This document shows positions 25,407-36,900 of a stretch of DNA of 64,000 nucleotides, piece after piece. The number at the start of each line of letters is the position of its first letter. Positions within the stretch are counted from its first letter, which is position 1. The notes beneath the pieces were generated by a model. The model did not search any database. It was not told the origin of the DNA and saw nothing but the letters and a program-made list of their open reading frames with translations. A program made the position numbers and the translations under genes. Origin of the DNA: Falciphora oryzae (lineage: Eukaryota; Ascomycota; Sordariomycetes; Magnaporthales; Magnaporthaceae); assembly GCA_000733355.1 (NCBI GenBank), contig JNVV01000024.1, forward strand, positions 327,865 to 391,864. Reading direction: 5' to 3'.

Positions 25407-25682
25407 TGTAAAAAGGCCCGTTGCGATAGAAAAGGTTGCTACAAAGGAGGGTTTCAGCCTCCCTGTTAGGGCTGCGCCCTGTGGAGGCCTAAGATACCTA
25501 AGCACGTGACGGGGCCCAAAGGGCCATGCTATTTAGGCGGTTTGGTTAAGGCAATCCGACGATTGCTATAACCAAACTGAAGTTGTTATATCTACCTTAT
25601 AGCAATATAGGACTTCTACCCCGGATTACCGTCTAGTATTATCGTGATCACCTCGTACAGGCCTTCGGCTTACCCCGTGACA
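25407..25682 (+). repeat. 3' LTR of the chromovirus
   Basis: 276 bp, begins TGTAAAAAGG right after the polypurine tract and ends CCGTGACA, followed by the TTCCG duplication. Confidence 0.95.
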
Positions 25683-25687
25683 TTCCG

Positions 25688-26523
25688 ATTTAGCATACGT
25701 TATGATACTAAAGGCCAGCGAGTACGGCTAAGTCGATGTGGTCGACTACCTCCTTGCTAACGGCATATGGCTCGACTTTCCGCGGAAGCGTAATGGGACC
25801 TTAAAGGGATAAACGGATTACCCCTTTATTATAGCCGCTTATTGGGCAAACGAGCGGCTACTAAGGTTTGCGCTCGACCGTGGTTAAAATCCGAATGGTA
25901 AAATAATGCGCAGCCTGCATTTCCCATTAATGGCGGCGGCCTTTAGGGGCTACGAGCACATTGTCGAGTTTTTCCTAAAATATAGCCCTTTGCCTCGAGA
26001 TATGACGCTAGCATACGCCGCTGGTATGGCAGGGGCTTACGGGTAGGAGCGCCTTGTGCGGCGGATCCTGGACAAGCACCCGGAAATGTTGGGGGTTAAG
26101 GGTTTGCCTAAGCTAATATGGCGTGACGTAAAGTGCATACATCGCCCGCACAGGTCCTACCTGGAGGAGCATACCACTTTGGGGGAGTTCCTTCTAACCT
26201 GGGCTATCAAGCTGAGCAATCCAAAACTGATTAGGATGCTTGTTTTGGAGGCAGGTGTGCCTTTTGAGGTACCGTGGGACAGTCGAAATCCCGAACTGCG
26301 GGTCCCCCCTGTCGTAACGGCCCGCCGAGAGTCGTCAGACTGGATCTGCGACCTGCTTATCTCGCTCGGCGCCCAGGATTACGATGTGCCATGCGCGGAC
26401 TACAACAGCAAATTCCACGCGGAATATTCTGGTGTCTGGGGAGAAAACAAGACAGTACTCGGGAATCACCTCGGATATATAAGGCTGTCGAAAAGAACCT
26501 GGGACTGGGTCGGAAGGCATTAG
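25688..26523 (+). pseudogene. Ankyrin-repeat type gene, 3' part
   Basis: Directly after the target duplication the ankyrin reading continues in the same frame (YVMILKASEYG, stop, VDVVDYLLANG). Units such as PLMAAAFRGYEHIVEFFLKY follow. Four stops occur before 26050; from 26056 the frame is open and free of stops to a TAG at 26521-26523. The last 150 codons (HTTLGEFLLTWAIKLSNPKL, later DLLISLGAQDYDV) read as ordinary ankyrin-type coding sequence. The RIP-like damage is thus confined to the side next to the retrotransposon. Confidence 0.7.
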
Positions 26524-27365
26524 CGTGAGTACCTGTAACCTGCGGCTAGGTTTTCCTTGGAGTCGGTGTGGGGGGCGGCACGCTGGGTGTGAAGGGGTGG
26601 ATGGGACACTGGCAATGGGAGAGTCGGTGGATGGGATCCATGTGGCAGCATCAATTTTTGTTCGGTCCACCATCGCCTCCAACTCGGGCCCATAAAGCTG
26701 TCGGAGAGGACGTGGGACTGGGAAAGTATTGGGCCAGGTGTTTGGATGCTCCGAGTGTCGTTTTTCGCGGACGGTTGCAGGCCGAACCTTGAGCAGAAAG
26801 GTCTGGGGACTGTGGATGGCAGGGAGAAAATGGAGCGAACACGATAGATGCGGTGGTACTTCCATGGCGTCTGTTTTTCCCAACTCCATTTGTCATATTA
26901 CGTACGGTGCGGTCCAATTGCTCTTTGCTTCTATCAAACATTCTCCCCAATCAGGGCGCCCAGGGCAGGATGCTCACCCCTGGAAATTGGAATTGTCGGC
27001 AGCGGCGGCCAATGGCGTGCATACGTGCACGCTAATGCACCGTGGCAAGCACCCCAGATTTCGAGGCATTGCTTGGCGCGGAGAGTTTCGTCGATCTCAT
27101 TCCCGAGGCCGAAATCAGCTGTGCTGTCGTCGTATTTTACCGCTGGGGCCCCCCCGGTCAGCCGCGCTGTCTTGTTTCATTTTCCCCCTCCCAGTGTCTT
27201 GCCCCTCCGGACAGGCAAATCGTTGACTTCCCTCTCGCCTGGTGCGTGTACAGCCATCGCGTCGACTGCTTTTCCAGTCCCCTAGAACTTGCTCGAGTCG
27301 CTCTCCCAAGACAAGCATCGATTCCCCGAACCGCTATTTTCCTTGGCGCGAACCCACCGCCCACC
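26524..27365. other. Intergenic and 5' region of the EXPERA-like gene
   Basis: No gene supported. A faint internal similarity (about 26476-26515 against 26690-26730, sharing a gggactggg core) suggests a small old duplication. Pyrimidine-rich stretches just before 27366 suit a fungal promoter and leader. Confidence 0.35.
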
Positions 27366-28225
27366 ATGGTCCAGACTCGATCCGCCTCGGCCGCACGCGC
27401 CACCCCGCCGCCACCCGCGACGCGTCCCTCCACCACGGCCACCATGACAGCGACCCCCTCCTCGCCCGCCCCCGCCGGCGTCCTCTCGCACACGCCCTCA
27501 ACGGCCGCGCTGGCCTGGCTGGCCGTGTCGCTGCCGCTCGTGGCGTGGGACACGGGCTACATCCTGCTGCGCCCGCGCTCCATGCCCGGCGGCGACCTGC
27601 ACTGGCCGCTGTGGGTGCCGTACGACCTGTACGGCCGCGTCGACCACATCTACGGCTTCAAGCAGTGGGACCTCAACAACGGCTTCACCGCCGCCCAGGG
27701 CAGCCTCAACCTGATCGAGTCCCTCATGTACCTGTACTACGTCTACGTCTGGTCGTCTAATGCTACGCCCGCCGTCGCGGGGTCCGGCAGGAGGGCCGCC
27801 GTCACGGGCAGGCCGGCCGCGCGCGCGCTGCTGGTCTTGTTCTCGGCGCTGGTCATGACGCTTTCCAAGACGATTCTGTACTGTGAGTTTGTATCCGGAA
27901 GCAAGAGCCTCGTCGAAACAAGCTGCTAACCGAGGCACGTGTTGCTCCATTGCCAGGGCTGAACGAATCGTGGTCTGGCTTCGACAACATCGGCCACAAC
28001 ACCGCCTGGGACCTGTGCTTCCTCTGGATCATCCCCAAGTTAGTGCTATGCCTTTACCATCTATCCATCTACACACGACTTGACCACAAGACTAACAACC
28101 ATGTCCTTGTCACTAGCGGCCTCTGGATCGTCGTCCCGGGATACCTGATTTACACACTCGGAACCGAGATTCTGGACGGCCTCGTGCCGTCTAGCAGCCG
28201 CGTCTCCTCGTTGAAGACCGAATAA
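27366..28225 (+). CDS. Small polytopic membrane protein, EXPERA-like layout
   Basis: Three exons (27366-27882, 27957-28038, 28117-28225) give 235 residues. The first intron has GTGAGT, a gctgctaac branch site and CAG; the second is GTTAGT...TAG. The start was chosen at CCACCATGG, a strong initiation context; the upstream open frame is probably leader. After a Pro/Ala/Thr-rich tail come four hydrophobic helices: AWLAVSLPLVAWDTGYILL, a segment with LIESLMYLYYVYVW, one with LLVLFSALVMTLSKTILYW, and WDLCFLWIIP...LWIVVPGYLIYTLG. The WDTGYxLLRPxSMPGG and NxxESxMY wording with late SGFDNIGHN is that of a fungal family resembling emopamil-binding/EXPERA proteins, which act in ER membranes. The catalytic role is not known and sterol isomerase activity should not be assumed. 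Confidence 0.85.
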
Positions 28226-28555
28226 ACCGCTCTTACCTGGAGACGACATGATATAAGGGCCGACTGGCTACCTATTTAAATGGAGAGAATCTGCCAACGG
28301 CTGCAGACTTCCTGCGGTTATTACGAGGCAGGACAACCGATATAAGTCTGCACTAGCACATCTGGCATAGTATATATGCGGTGCGATCTTTTGGAAACAC
28401 GGGTACGAGGCAATTGTATGGATACTCAAGTTTTCGAATGTAATGACGAGCTCGGAACCTGGTAATGAAACCCAATTTTACCCCTGAATACCTAGTCTCA
28501 CCACCCCCTAGTCGACGAATGCGAGGGCGACTAAACAGCAGAAAACGGAAAAACC
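28226..28555. other. Short convergent intergenic region
   Basis: Shared 3' flank of the membrane protein gene and the Argonaute gene. Nothing else seen. Confidence 0.5.
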
Positions 28556-31500
28556 TCAGACGTAGAACATGGTATCGGCAATGTCCCCATGCACCTGTAT
28601 CGCCCGCCTCGCCTTCTCCCGGACACTCTGGCGCGCCTCGTCCAGCCGGTCCTGCGCCTCGTCGAGCAGCGGGTGCTGCTCCGCGGCCGCCGGGTTGACG
28701 GCCGCGTCGCAGGCGACGTAGCAGCGCGCGCGCTCGCACAGGATGTCGGCGTAGTACGTCGGCGTCACGATGCTGACCGCCTTGGTCGCCCGCCCAAAGG
28801 CGTAGCACAGGCTGTGCGCCAGCGCCTCCAGCTCGTCGGCGGGGTTCCTCGCGCCGCCGCTGCCGGGGCTGCTGGGACCGCCGCCGGCCCTGTGTAGGAC
28901 GCCGCCGATGCTGCCGATGCCGCCACGGCCCTGCAGCGGGAGCTTCATTGGCGACTTGCCCTTGCCCGGGAGCTGCAGCGAGCCGGATGCCTTGGGCTTG
29001 GTGGGCGACGCGCCCGGGGATTCGGGCTGCTTGGCGCCGGCGCCGCTCTTGGGGTTGCAGATGTCGTCGCGGGCGACGATGTAGTGGGCAGGCCGCGCGG
29101 TGCCCTTGACCGCCGAGTGCGACTGCAGGTAAAAGCCCCACACGCGCGCCTCGGTGATCCCCCTGTCAACCACCGTCCCCGGCCTGGCATTCCCCTTGTC
29201 CGTCTCGCCCTCCCTGGCCGGGTAGAAGCGGGTGTGGTGCCTCTTGCCCACAATCACAACCGTCATCCGTGGCAGGGCCACGCCCGCCTCCCCGTACGCG
29301 TCGGCGCAGGCCCGGTCGAGGTCGGGGATCTCGTGGCGCAGGACGAGCCGGTACTGGCTCTCGGAGACGCCGTCGCGGTAGACGACGATGTTGTCGGGCA
29401 GGCGGCCGGTGTTTTGGCCCCGCCGGAGGCGCAGGCGGCGGTGCAGCATGCCGCGCAGCTCCGAGACCATCTCGTCGCGCGACTGCGACTGCACCGCCAC
29501 CTCGCCCGGCCACTGGCCCAGCTCCGCGTCCCGGCTGGCCACCATGGCCGCGATGCTGGGCGTCGCGACGCTCTGGCCCGGCACCGGGTGCGTCACGTCG
29601 ATGCCCACGATCATGGTCTTGCCCTGGGCCACGAGGCCGAGGTTCGACGGCGAGACGCGGTGGTTGACTGGAGCAGGGTGTTTTCTGACGTTAGTGCTTG
29701 CGGCGAGGGGTTCTGCTCACGCAAGGGGAGGAGACGTACCGCCGCCAAGCTTGATGTTGATCTTCATCGCCAGGTGGGAACGGACATCCCACTTTTGCTG
29801 GTCGGCAATCTTGTTGCGTAGTGCACAAACTGTCTGCACCCCGTACACCACGTCTCCAAGCCACTTGACGCTGTTGTAAGTGGCCGTGTCGTCGTCCGAA
29901 AGCACGAACAGAGCGAAATCGACTTTCGCCTGGACCAAATGTTTGAAGATGGCATCGAGCTTCTCGTGGTTGAGCTTCGTCTCGTTCTGGTTAAGGAGGC
30001 AAAAGTGATTCGAGCCTAGATCAGTCGGCTGGGCAAGCGACAGCCCGGTCTGCTCGAGAGTTTGTCGGTACAGAATCCTGCAGCCATCTTTGCCGGGACC
30101 AGGGTCACCGCTCTTGTGCAGAATAACGTATGTCCAAGGATGACTGTTGTCGTTGGGTTCTACACCCGGTTGGGGGTTCGCGATCCTAGCTTTAACTGTT
30201 TGCACAAAGGGTTTCCCTTGTGTCATTTTCCAGCCGCCGCCCCTGATGCTGGGTCGCTCTCCCCTGAAGTACTCGAGGGCTGGGCGATGAAGAATTCGGG
30301 CGGGAACCGTGGTCAGGCTGTTTTTCACAGAGAAGCCTGCTTGTGTCAGATATCACAAATGTAGCCATAGTTAGACCCGTGCTACGAGCTCTTCGTGCAA
30401 CGCCGCCCGACAGTGTCGTTCGGTTTTCGTTACGCCAGGTAGCGCGCGATCCAAGACTTACCAGTTGCTCGTTCTTGTCCGAGGCACTGACAACGTCAAG
30501 GCCGCTCCCCACGATCGAGGCCGCGTTCAGATCCGGTCTGCGGACTGCAAAGCTGATCATGTCCTTGGTCTGCGTCGGGCGAAGCCTTCCCTTCCACAGC
30601 TGGCCCGGGAGAACAAAGCAGGTTTCCGCTGGGACGTACGACGGCATACCCAGGGTCCCATGATTGATGACCGGCCATTCATCGGAAGCCTGTTGCTTGT
30701 AGGCTTGGAACTAGGCAATCAGCCTCCCAAGTCTCCGCTGCTTCGTGCCTTCCGCTATTCTAGCCGGGATGGATTTCTTGATGGCAAGATATTACTTGTC
30801 TTGAAGTATTCAGACACCGACACTAAATTGTTTGTGTGACCCTTGTCGACCTTCCGGAAGTGCACCTCTCGGGGCCCCGCGCCGTCCCTTGTGACCTAGA
30901 CGGAGCCTGTCGGCTTTCCAGTACCCTTGCCGATACCATCCTTGAACGTAGCGACGCCGCAGATCGTTTTGGCTCTGCAATTGAGATGCCTCAGCTGGAC
31001 CCTGAGCTTGCTGAGGAACTCGCCCAGCGCCAGCGGGGAGGTTCTCCCGTGACTTGGGTCAAACGCGTGGATGATAGTCGTGAGAGGTGCCCTCTGGTAG
31101 AGACAAGCATGGGTGACGTTGACGTTGACCAGCATACGGCCCGTCGCTGGACGTACGCTCGAGAAGAAGCCACGGACGGCCTCGAGACCGGCGGTCAGGT
31201 CGTACTTCTCCTGCTGGTTGTCCAGGAGGAACGTCCTGTTGACACCAATGGTCTTGATGTTGGGGCCCTGAGCCTTGATCTTGACGTAGTGGTTGAGAAA
31301 GATGTTGAGTGCCTGGGCCATCTCCTCCTTGTCGCCATAGCGGAGCTCGGGGACCTCTGACGCGAGGTACTTGCGCAGGGTGGCGACGCTCAGGATCTTC
31401 TGTAGCTTGACCACGACCTTGTATTTCTGGGCATTTTCCGCAGGCACCTGTTGATCCTCGTGCCTGAACTTCACTCCGAACTCTTTCACAACCGTCGAGG

Positions 31501-32546
31501 TCCCTTCGTCCTCGACTAGGATGTTATCGCGAGAGACAATGAAAGTCTTGAAGTCGAAACGATGGATCCCTTGAACTTCTGTAGCTCGCGCTCAAGAAGC
31601 AGCTGGATGATGCGCACCACCTTGAAGCCAGACTCGGGCGGATCAATCGAGATGCCGTATTTGTAAAGGTCGTGGCTTGCCTCTGGCGGGGCTTTGATCT
31701 TGTCCGCCCTTGGGGGCTGCCTCGGCTGCTTTTGCCCTTGCCCTTTTCCCTGCTTCCTTTTGGCTGATCACCCCGGGCCTCCTGTGCGCTTTTGGGTCCC
31801 GACATGGTTAACTCCGCGTAGTTGGCCCAGAGCTTTGTGGAGTTTCCCTGGGTACCGTAGGCTGGGCGCTGCGGCAGCGTTAAGGTCAAGTCTCCGGCGC
31901 CCTCCTCTTGCGGCTCGCTGTCGTCGACAACCATCTTGGAATGGCCCTCAAGAACGAGCGGGGCATTTTGTCCTGGCTGAACACTTGATGCTGCCGTGAG
32001 GATAGCATTCTCGATTCTCTCCACGTCTTCACTCGGAGGCGGTGGGCCGGGGCCGGGTCTGTTTGGGGGTTGCAAAATGGTTATTAGTATTACGGTGCCC
32101 TCGGCTTCCGGAATTTGGTATGTGGCGACTTAGGTTAGCGGGATGGCGGAAGTGGGCATGACTTACGAGAAGATTGGAGGGTTCGTTGGGTTGAAGACCG
32201 GAGGCCTTCCGGCGCTTCTTCCAGCAAAGCCGCCTCCTCCCTGAGGGCTCGCAGGATAGCTTCCTCTGCTCAGAGGGCTTCCGGGATAGCTGCTTCCGCC
32301 CCCAGGGCTCCCAGGGTACCCGCCCCCGCCCCGAGGGCTTCCAAGGGACCCAGCTCCCCTTCCAGGGCTTGCATCGGAGCCGCGTCCCCTGCCAGGACTC
32401 GCTCCTCCGCGAAAGCTTCCTCTTCCCCGTCCTCTTCTGCCCCTAGGGCTGCCTCCTTCTCCGGTGCCCACCCCACCTTTAGGGCTGCCTCGGTAGTAGC
32501 CGCTCGTTGTTGCGCTTTTACTTGTTCCGTGCAAGGGCTGCGGCAT
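28556..32546 (-). CDS. Argonaute (QDE-2-like) with several apparent frame breaks
   Basis: Small-RNA-guided silencing protein. Exon 1 (32546-32167) encodes an RG/GGY-rich tail; the next begins at 32058. Later pieces: PAZ-region reading down to 30796, then 30703-30462, about 30336-29740, and 29667-28556. The last two carry MID and PIWI: GIDVTHPVPG, YRDGVSESQY and RPAHYIVARDD supply the Asp, Asp and His of the slicer site. Breaks: the N-terminal reading changes frame between about 31840 and 31690 (a 104-bp intron with a poor GTTAAC donor could explain this) and again near 31555; an in-frame TAG lies at 30896-30898 before GAGPREVHF; and the intron 30337-30461 joins its exons one base out of phase. 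PIWI also holds a Gly/Ser/Pro/Lys-rich insert of about 65 residues after the catalytic His. Either the gene is decaying or the sequence has indel errors. Confidence 0.85.
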
Positions 32547-33904
32547 GCGGTGTCTTGAGCTAGTGTAGGAAGACTCGTTGACATCCGGGTATTTATAGGA
32601 AATCCGAGCAGTCCCGCTATGGACGTTTCTTCTAGACAGTTCTTATTTCACTGCGGAGAGTAGATGCTCGGCAAGAAGGAAGCGGCTCTCTTTCCTGCCC
32701 TGCTGAAGTGGTTTGAGGCGTAGGCGTCATCGCGAAGGCTGAAAACCGAGAAAATGGTAGCCAGAAGTTCCCTTGTCTCCTAGCTGGGCTTGGTACTGGA
32801 CAATGGCCCAAATGCCAACCTACTTGTGCAAGCGGCATTGGGTATTGAAACCAAGCAGTGGCCTTCGGTGCGGAGCGCGTCTCGACGTCTTGGCTTTCCG
32901 CTGTTCTGAGCTGTAGGGCCGTGGTGAATGGGTTGACCCTGGCTGGCTGGTTTGGTGTCGAGGGTGGATGGCGAACCGTCCGTGAGGAAATTGGTACACA
33001 CGCTAATAACTGGAGATTCGTGCTGGAGGAAGCCAAAATTCTAGTGCTGTTGCCCCTGGACCACCACCCATCGCGTGCAGCCTATAATTCCAGGTCTTTT
33101 TTCCCCAATTTCGATTTGCACCGAGCATTGACATTCAAGTTTCGGAGCAGTTTGGTTCTTTGGGGTTTCTCAATTCCCTCCTATTGAAATAGTTACCACG
33201 ATGTTAGCGCCACCAATACCAGGCATTGACTGACTGCTCGCCGCATTGTCAGGACCAGCCCCCATTGTCGTCGAGTCCATTGTCTTCTGCAAGACCCCTG
33301 CGCTTCCGCAATGTGGTCCCGTGGCAGTGCAGCGCGGGCAGAACGTGCACTGGTCAGGTGTTCGCCCCGGCATAATGTCTCGGCCAGTACTGCCACGCCT
33401 TCAAGCAATGCAGCCACTTTGGGTCGCATTGTTCCAGTGCGCGATGGCTGCCTCCCAAGCTCCGCTGATCATCCTGAGGCACGTTTCCATCCTCTTGGAT
33501 GTCGGCGCCGCGAAGGAAGGGTCCAACGGGGCCGAATGATTGGATATCGCATGTGCCTTACAGACGAACCCCTGCAGGGCTCCCGCACTCGCCGCTCGTC
33601 TAGCTCGCAAATGCCGAGAGCGAACCACACCAGGTCCCAACCGCACCTGGTTCGCGCCGCAATTTTGTGCCGCAGCCAGTCAAGATGCGCCACCCGTGAT
33701 CTTCAGCATTGGCGCCTCGAAGCCCAGATGACACCTTCCCCAATCGTCGCCGACCCTGGCTCGTGGAGCCGTCGAGAACACCTGGACTGCCGAGAAAGAT
33801 TCTCGTTGATAAGGGACAAGATGGCCGGTCTCGTCGTGGCGGAGGGAGGGGAGGGGTCCAACGCGCGCCTTTGAACCAGCCTGCTGTCGCGGCCTCTCCT
33901 CGTC
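32547..33904. other. Divergent promoter region between Argonaute and GH55-PLC genes
   Basis: About 1.36 kb, with only overlapping short frames on both strands and no supported gene. It would hold both promoters. Confidence 0.45.
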
Positions 33905-36900
33905 ATGTTCAGCCACGTCCCCTTTGCGTTGGCAGCGGCTTTGCTATGCCTCTGGTCGCCCGCGTCGGCCGCTCTCGTTGCGCCTAGGGGCATCGACGCC
34001 GCGTCGTGGACAAAGGCAGGCAAACACCTGGGCAACTTCCTGGGCGCCAGGAGCCAGGCGAACCAGTCCGATCTGGAGAGCGCGCGCCTTCTCGTCCAGG
34101 CCGCGATAGCCGAGACCAGCGTCCGTAACAAGGCGCGCGTCCGGCACCCGCTTCGGAACACCTACCATGCCGAGTCCGCCGCCGCCGCCTCCCCTCTGCT
34201 GCGCGAGCGCGACGCAGACGGGCAGAATGCTAGCTTCACCACTCAGATGCTGAGCCCAGCGCCGGCGCTACTTCAAGTCAGTTATCAGGTCGCTTCTGCC
34301 GCGGCTTTGCTTGCAGAGCTTAGTGCCGGCACTGCGCCCGCCTCGGCGCCGGTGTTTAGGCGAGCCACCAACAACAGCAGCAGCAGTCGGAGTAGCTTCT
34401 GGATGGAGAACATTTCCCGGAAACATGACAACTCTTCTTCCCACCAAGTCTTCCGCAACGTTCGCGACTTCGGCGCAAAAGGGGATGGCCGGACCGACGA
34501 CACCATGGCCATCAGGCGCGCGATTCTGTCTGCCTCAAGCGACACGGCAAACGTCGAGGCGCGCTGGCCAGGCACTGCCGGAGTGAGAAACGCCATCGTG
34601 TACTTGCCGTCCGGCACGTACCTCGTCAGCGGCACCATCCCGGCTTTGCCTACGACCCAGATTATCGGCGACGCGACCGACTTCCCAGTACTCAAGGCTG
34701 CCCCGAGTTTCGTCGGCCTGGGTGTCATCTCTACCAACGAGCTAAACCCTGGCGGAGAGGCATTGCAAAAGAGACAGCACTACCGACAGGTCCGCAACCT
34801 GGTCATCGACATCACGGCGGCGTCGCACGACGCCCACATCAGCGGCATTCACTGGCAGACGTCCGAGGCCTCGAGCATACAGCACGTTGAGGTGCGCGCC
34901 GCCGATCCGCGCGCAGCGCCTGGCGGCAAGACGACGCAGATGGGCATCTTCACCGAGGACGGGAGCGGCGGGCAGATCAGCGATGTGGTCGTTCGGGGTG
35001 GCAACGTCGGGATTCTGGCAGGCAACTCGCAGTTCGCGGCACAACGAATCCGGCTCAGCGGCTGCACCACCGCGGTCCAGCTGCTCTGGGATTTCGGCGG
35101 CGTCTGGAAAGGTGTCGACGTGCGAGACTCGGGCGTGGGCTTCCGTCTCGCGGGCGGCGACACGGGCGATGAAAGCAGCAGCAGCTATCTTGGCTCCGTC
35201 TACATCATGGACTCCACGTTCACGGACGTCGGTACCGCGGTCCGGAACACCCCAGTCTCTGTTGAGCCCGGCACGGGAACCACAAGTGTAACTCTGGACA
35301 ACGTGCTATTCGACCGTGTCACGAGCCGTGTGTTTGATGGCGAGAAAGAGTACGTGGAGGGCCGCCCATCGACACTGGACACATGGACCCTAGGACCTAT
35401 ATACCTGTCGCTTCCCGAAAAGGATCTCTCCCTCGGATACGAATTCCAGACGCCTCGCGAACCGACGTTGCTGGCAGACTATAACATAGTCGTCAAGAAC
35501 AACAACACAGCAAGCCTTCCCAAGCGGCCCTTCTTCGAGAAGTCCAAGCCGCAGTACACCACTGTCCCTGCGAGCTCCTGGGTCCACATGAAGGATTTTG
35601 CCAAAGGCGACGGCAAGACAGACGACACGACTGCTTTCCAAAAGGCATTGGACGGCAAGGGCCACATCTTCGTGGACTCGGGCGAGTATCTACTCACCGA
35701 CACCGTTATTATCCATCCTGGAACCGTCCTCATTGGAGAGGCATGGCCTAAAATTGTGGCTTCTGGGCCTAGATTCTCAGACCCCAGGTAAGCTGTCGCA
35801 GTGTTTGCAGAGTTTTCGTTCTTAGTTGCGCTCTAACACACCTCGGAAGCAATCCCCGACCTCTCATCAAAGTTGGTGACGAAGGCAGCGTCGGCGCAGT
35901 AGAGCTCCAAGACCTGCTGCTCACGACCAACGGAGCCACGCCCGGAGTAAAGGTTATCGAGTGGAACATCAAGGCCGACGGGAACGGGGATGCAGGCATA
36001 TGGGGTAAGTGAAGATCGTTCTGGTTTTGGTTGCCCCTAGATGCCCCTGTCCAGACTGGGGATCATTGGATGCTGAAACTAGAGAAACAAGACTGCCATA
36101 TCCAGATTGGTGGTGCAGCGCAGGCCGAGGGATCTCCAGCAGCTTGTGCATCTTTATCCGAGGCCGGAACGAATCCGAGCTGCCAAGGGGCGGCGGTGCT
36201 GGTTCATATTACCCCCAGGGCCTCAGCCTATCTCGAAGGGGTCTGGCTGTGGGTTGCGGATCGACTGATCGAGTAGGTCTTTCACCCTACTTTCTATACG
36301 CGATACCATGCACGTATCTAACTTTACTCTCTCCTGCCCATTAGCACTGCCGAGCTGGTAAATAATGCCGACAACAAAGACGAAATCCAGTTTCTCTCCG
36401 TTCCCCGGGGGGTTCTTGTCGAAAGCCAGGAACCTACCTGGATGTACGGAACCTCGATGCAACATGCTTCGATGTACCAGTACAGCTTCCACAACTCCAA
36501 GAAGGTCTTCATTTCCATGCTGCAGGCAGAATCACCCTCTGCCAAACCCGAACTGGTCTCGACGCTGCCCAGGCCCAGCGCGGCTGCTGTTCTTCCTGGA
36601 GACGCCGAAGTCGCGGGCCCTCGCGGATCCTGGGCTACCGTCGTTCAAGGCACCGAGGACGTTTTCATGACGGGCCTCGGCCTCTACTCCTGGTTCTCCC
36701 AGGGATCAGCTGCTTGCAGTAAGCATCCCATGTCTTGTGAGACCTCGATAGGAAGCATGACTAACATTCTGTTGCCTCAGTCTCTAGCCAAACATGCCAG
36801 GACGCCTTGATCCTGATGCAGAACAACACCAACCTTGTACTCCATAACCTCGTCACGATTGGCGCCAAGAACAGCATCAATCTCTCCGGCGGCGCACAAG

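Larger units (their letters stand above)
16745..25682 (+). mobile_element. Complete Ty3/gypsy chromovirus, heavily RIP-mutated
   Basis: 8938 bp, flanked by 276-bp LTRs (TG...CA) and a perfect 5-bp duplication TTCCG (16740-16744 and 25683-25687). A polypurine tract (aaaggggggatag, 25394-25406) precedes the 3' LTR. On the plus strand, through dozens of TAA/TAG codons, one can read gag with a zinc knuckle, protease, reverse transcriptase, RNase H, a long repeat-bearing linker, integrase and a chromodomain, then about 2 kb of further sequence before the 3' LTR. The gag-PR-RT-RH-IN-chromodomain order is that of chromoviruses such as MAGGY. Catalytic residues are lost (for example the RT aspartate pair reads D-N), so it is dead. 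It is inserted in an ankyrin-type gene. Confidence 0.95.

Noticed and set aside
29084..29821. 245-codon plus-strand frame over the Argonaute PIWI exon
   Set aside because: Antisense shadow; it crosses a well-supported intron of the minus-strand gene.
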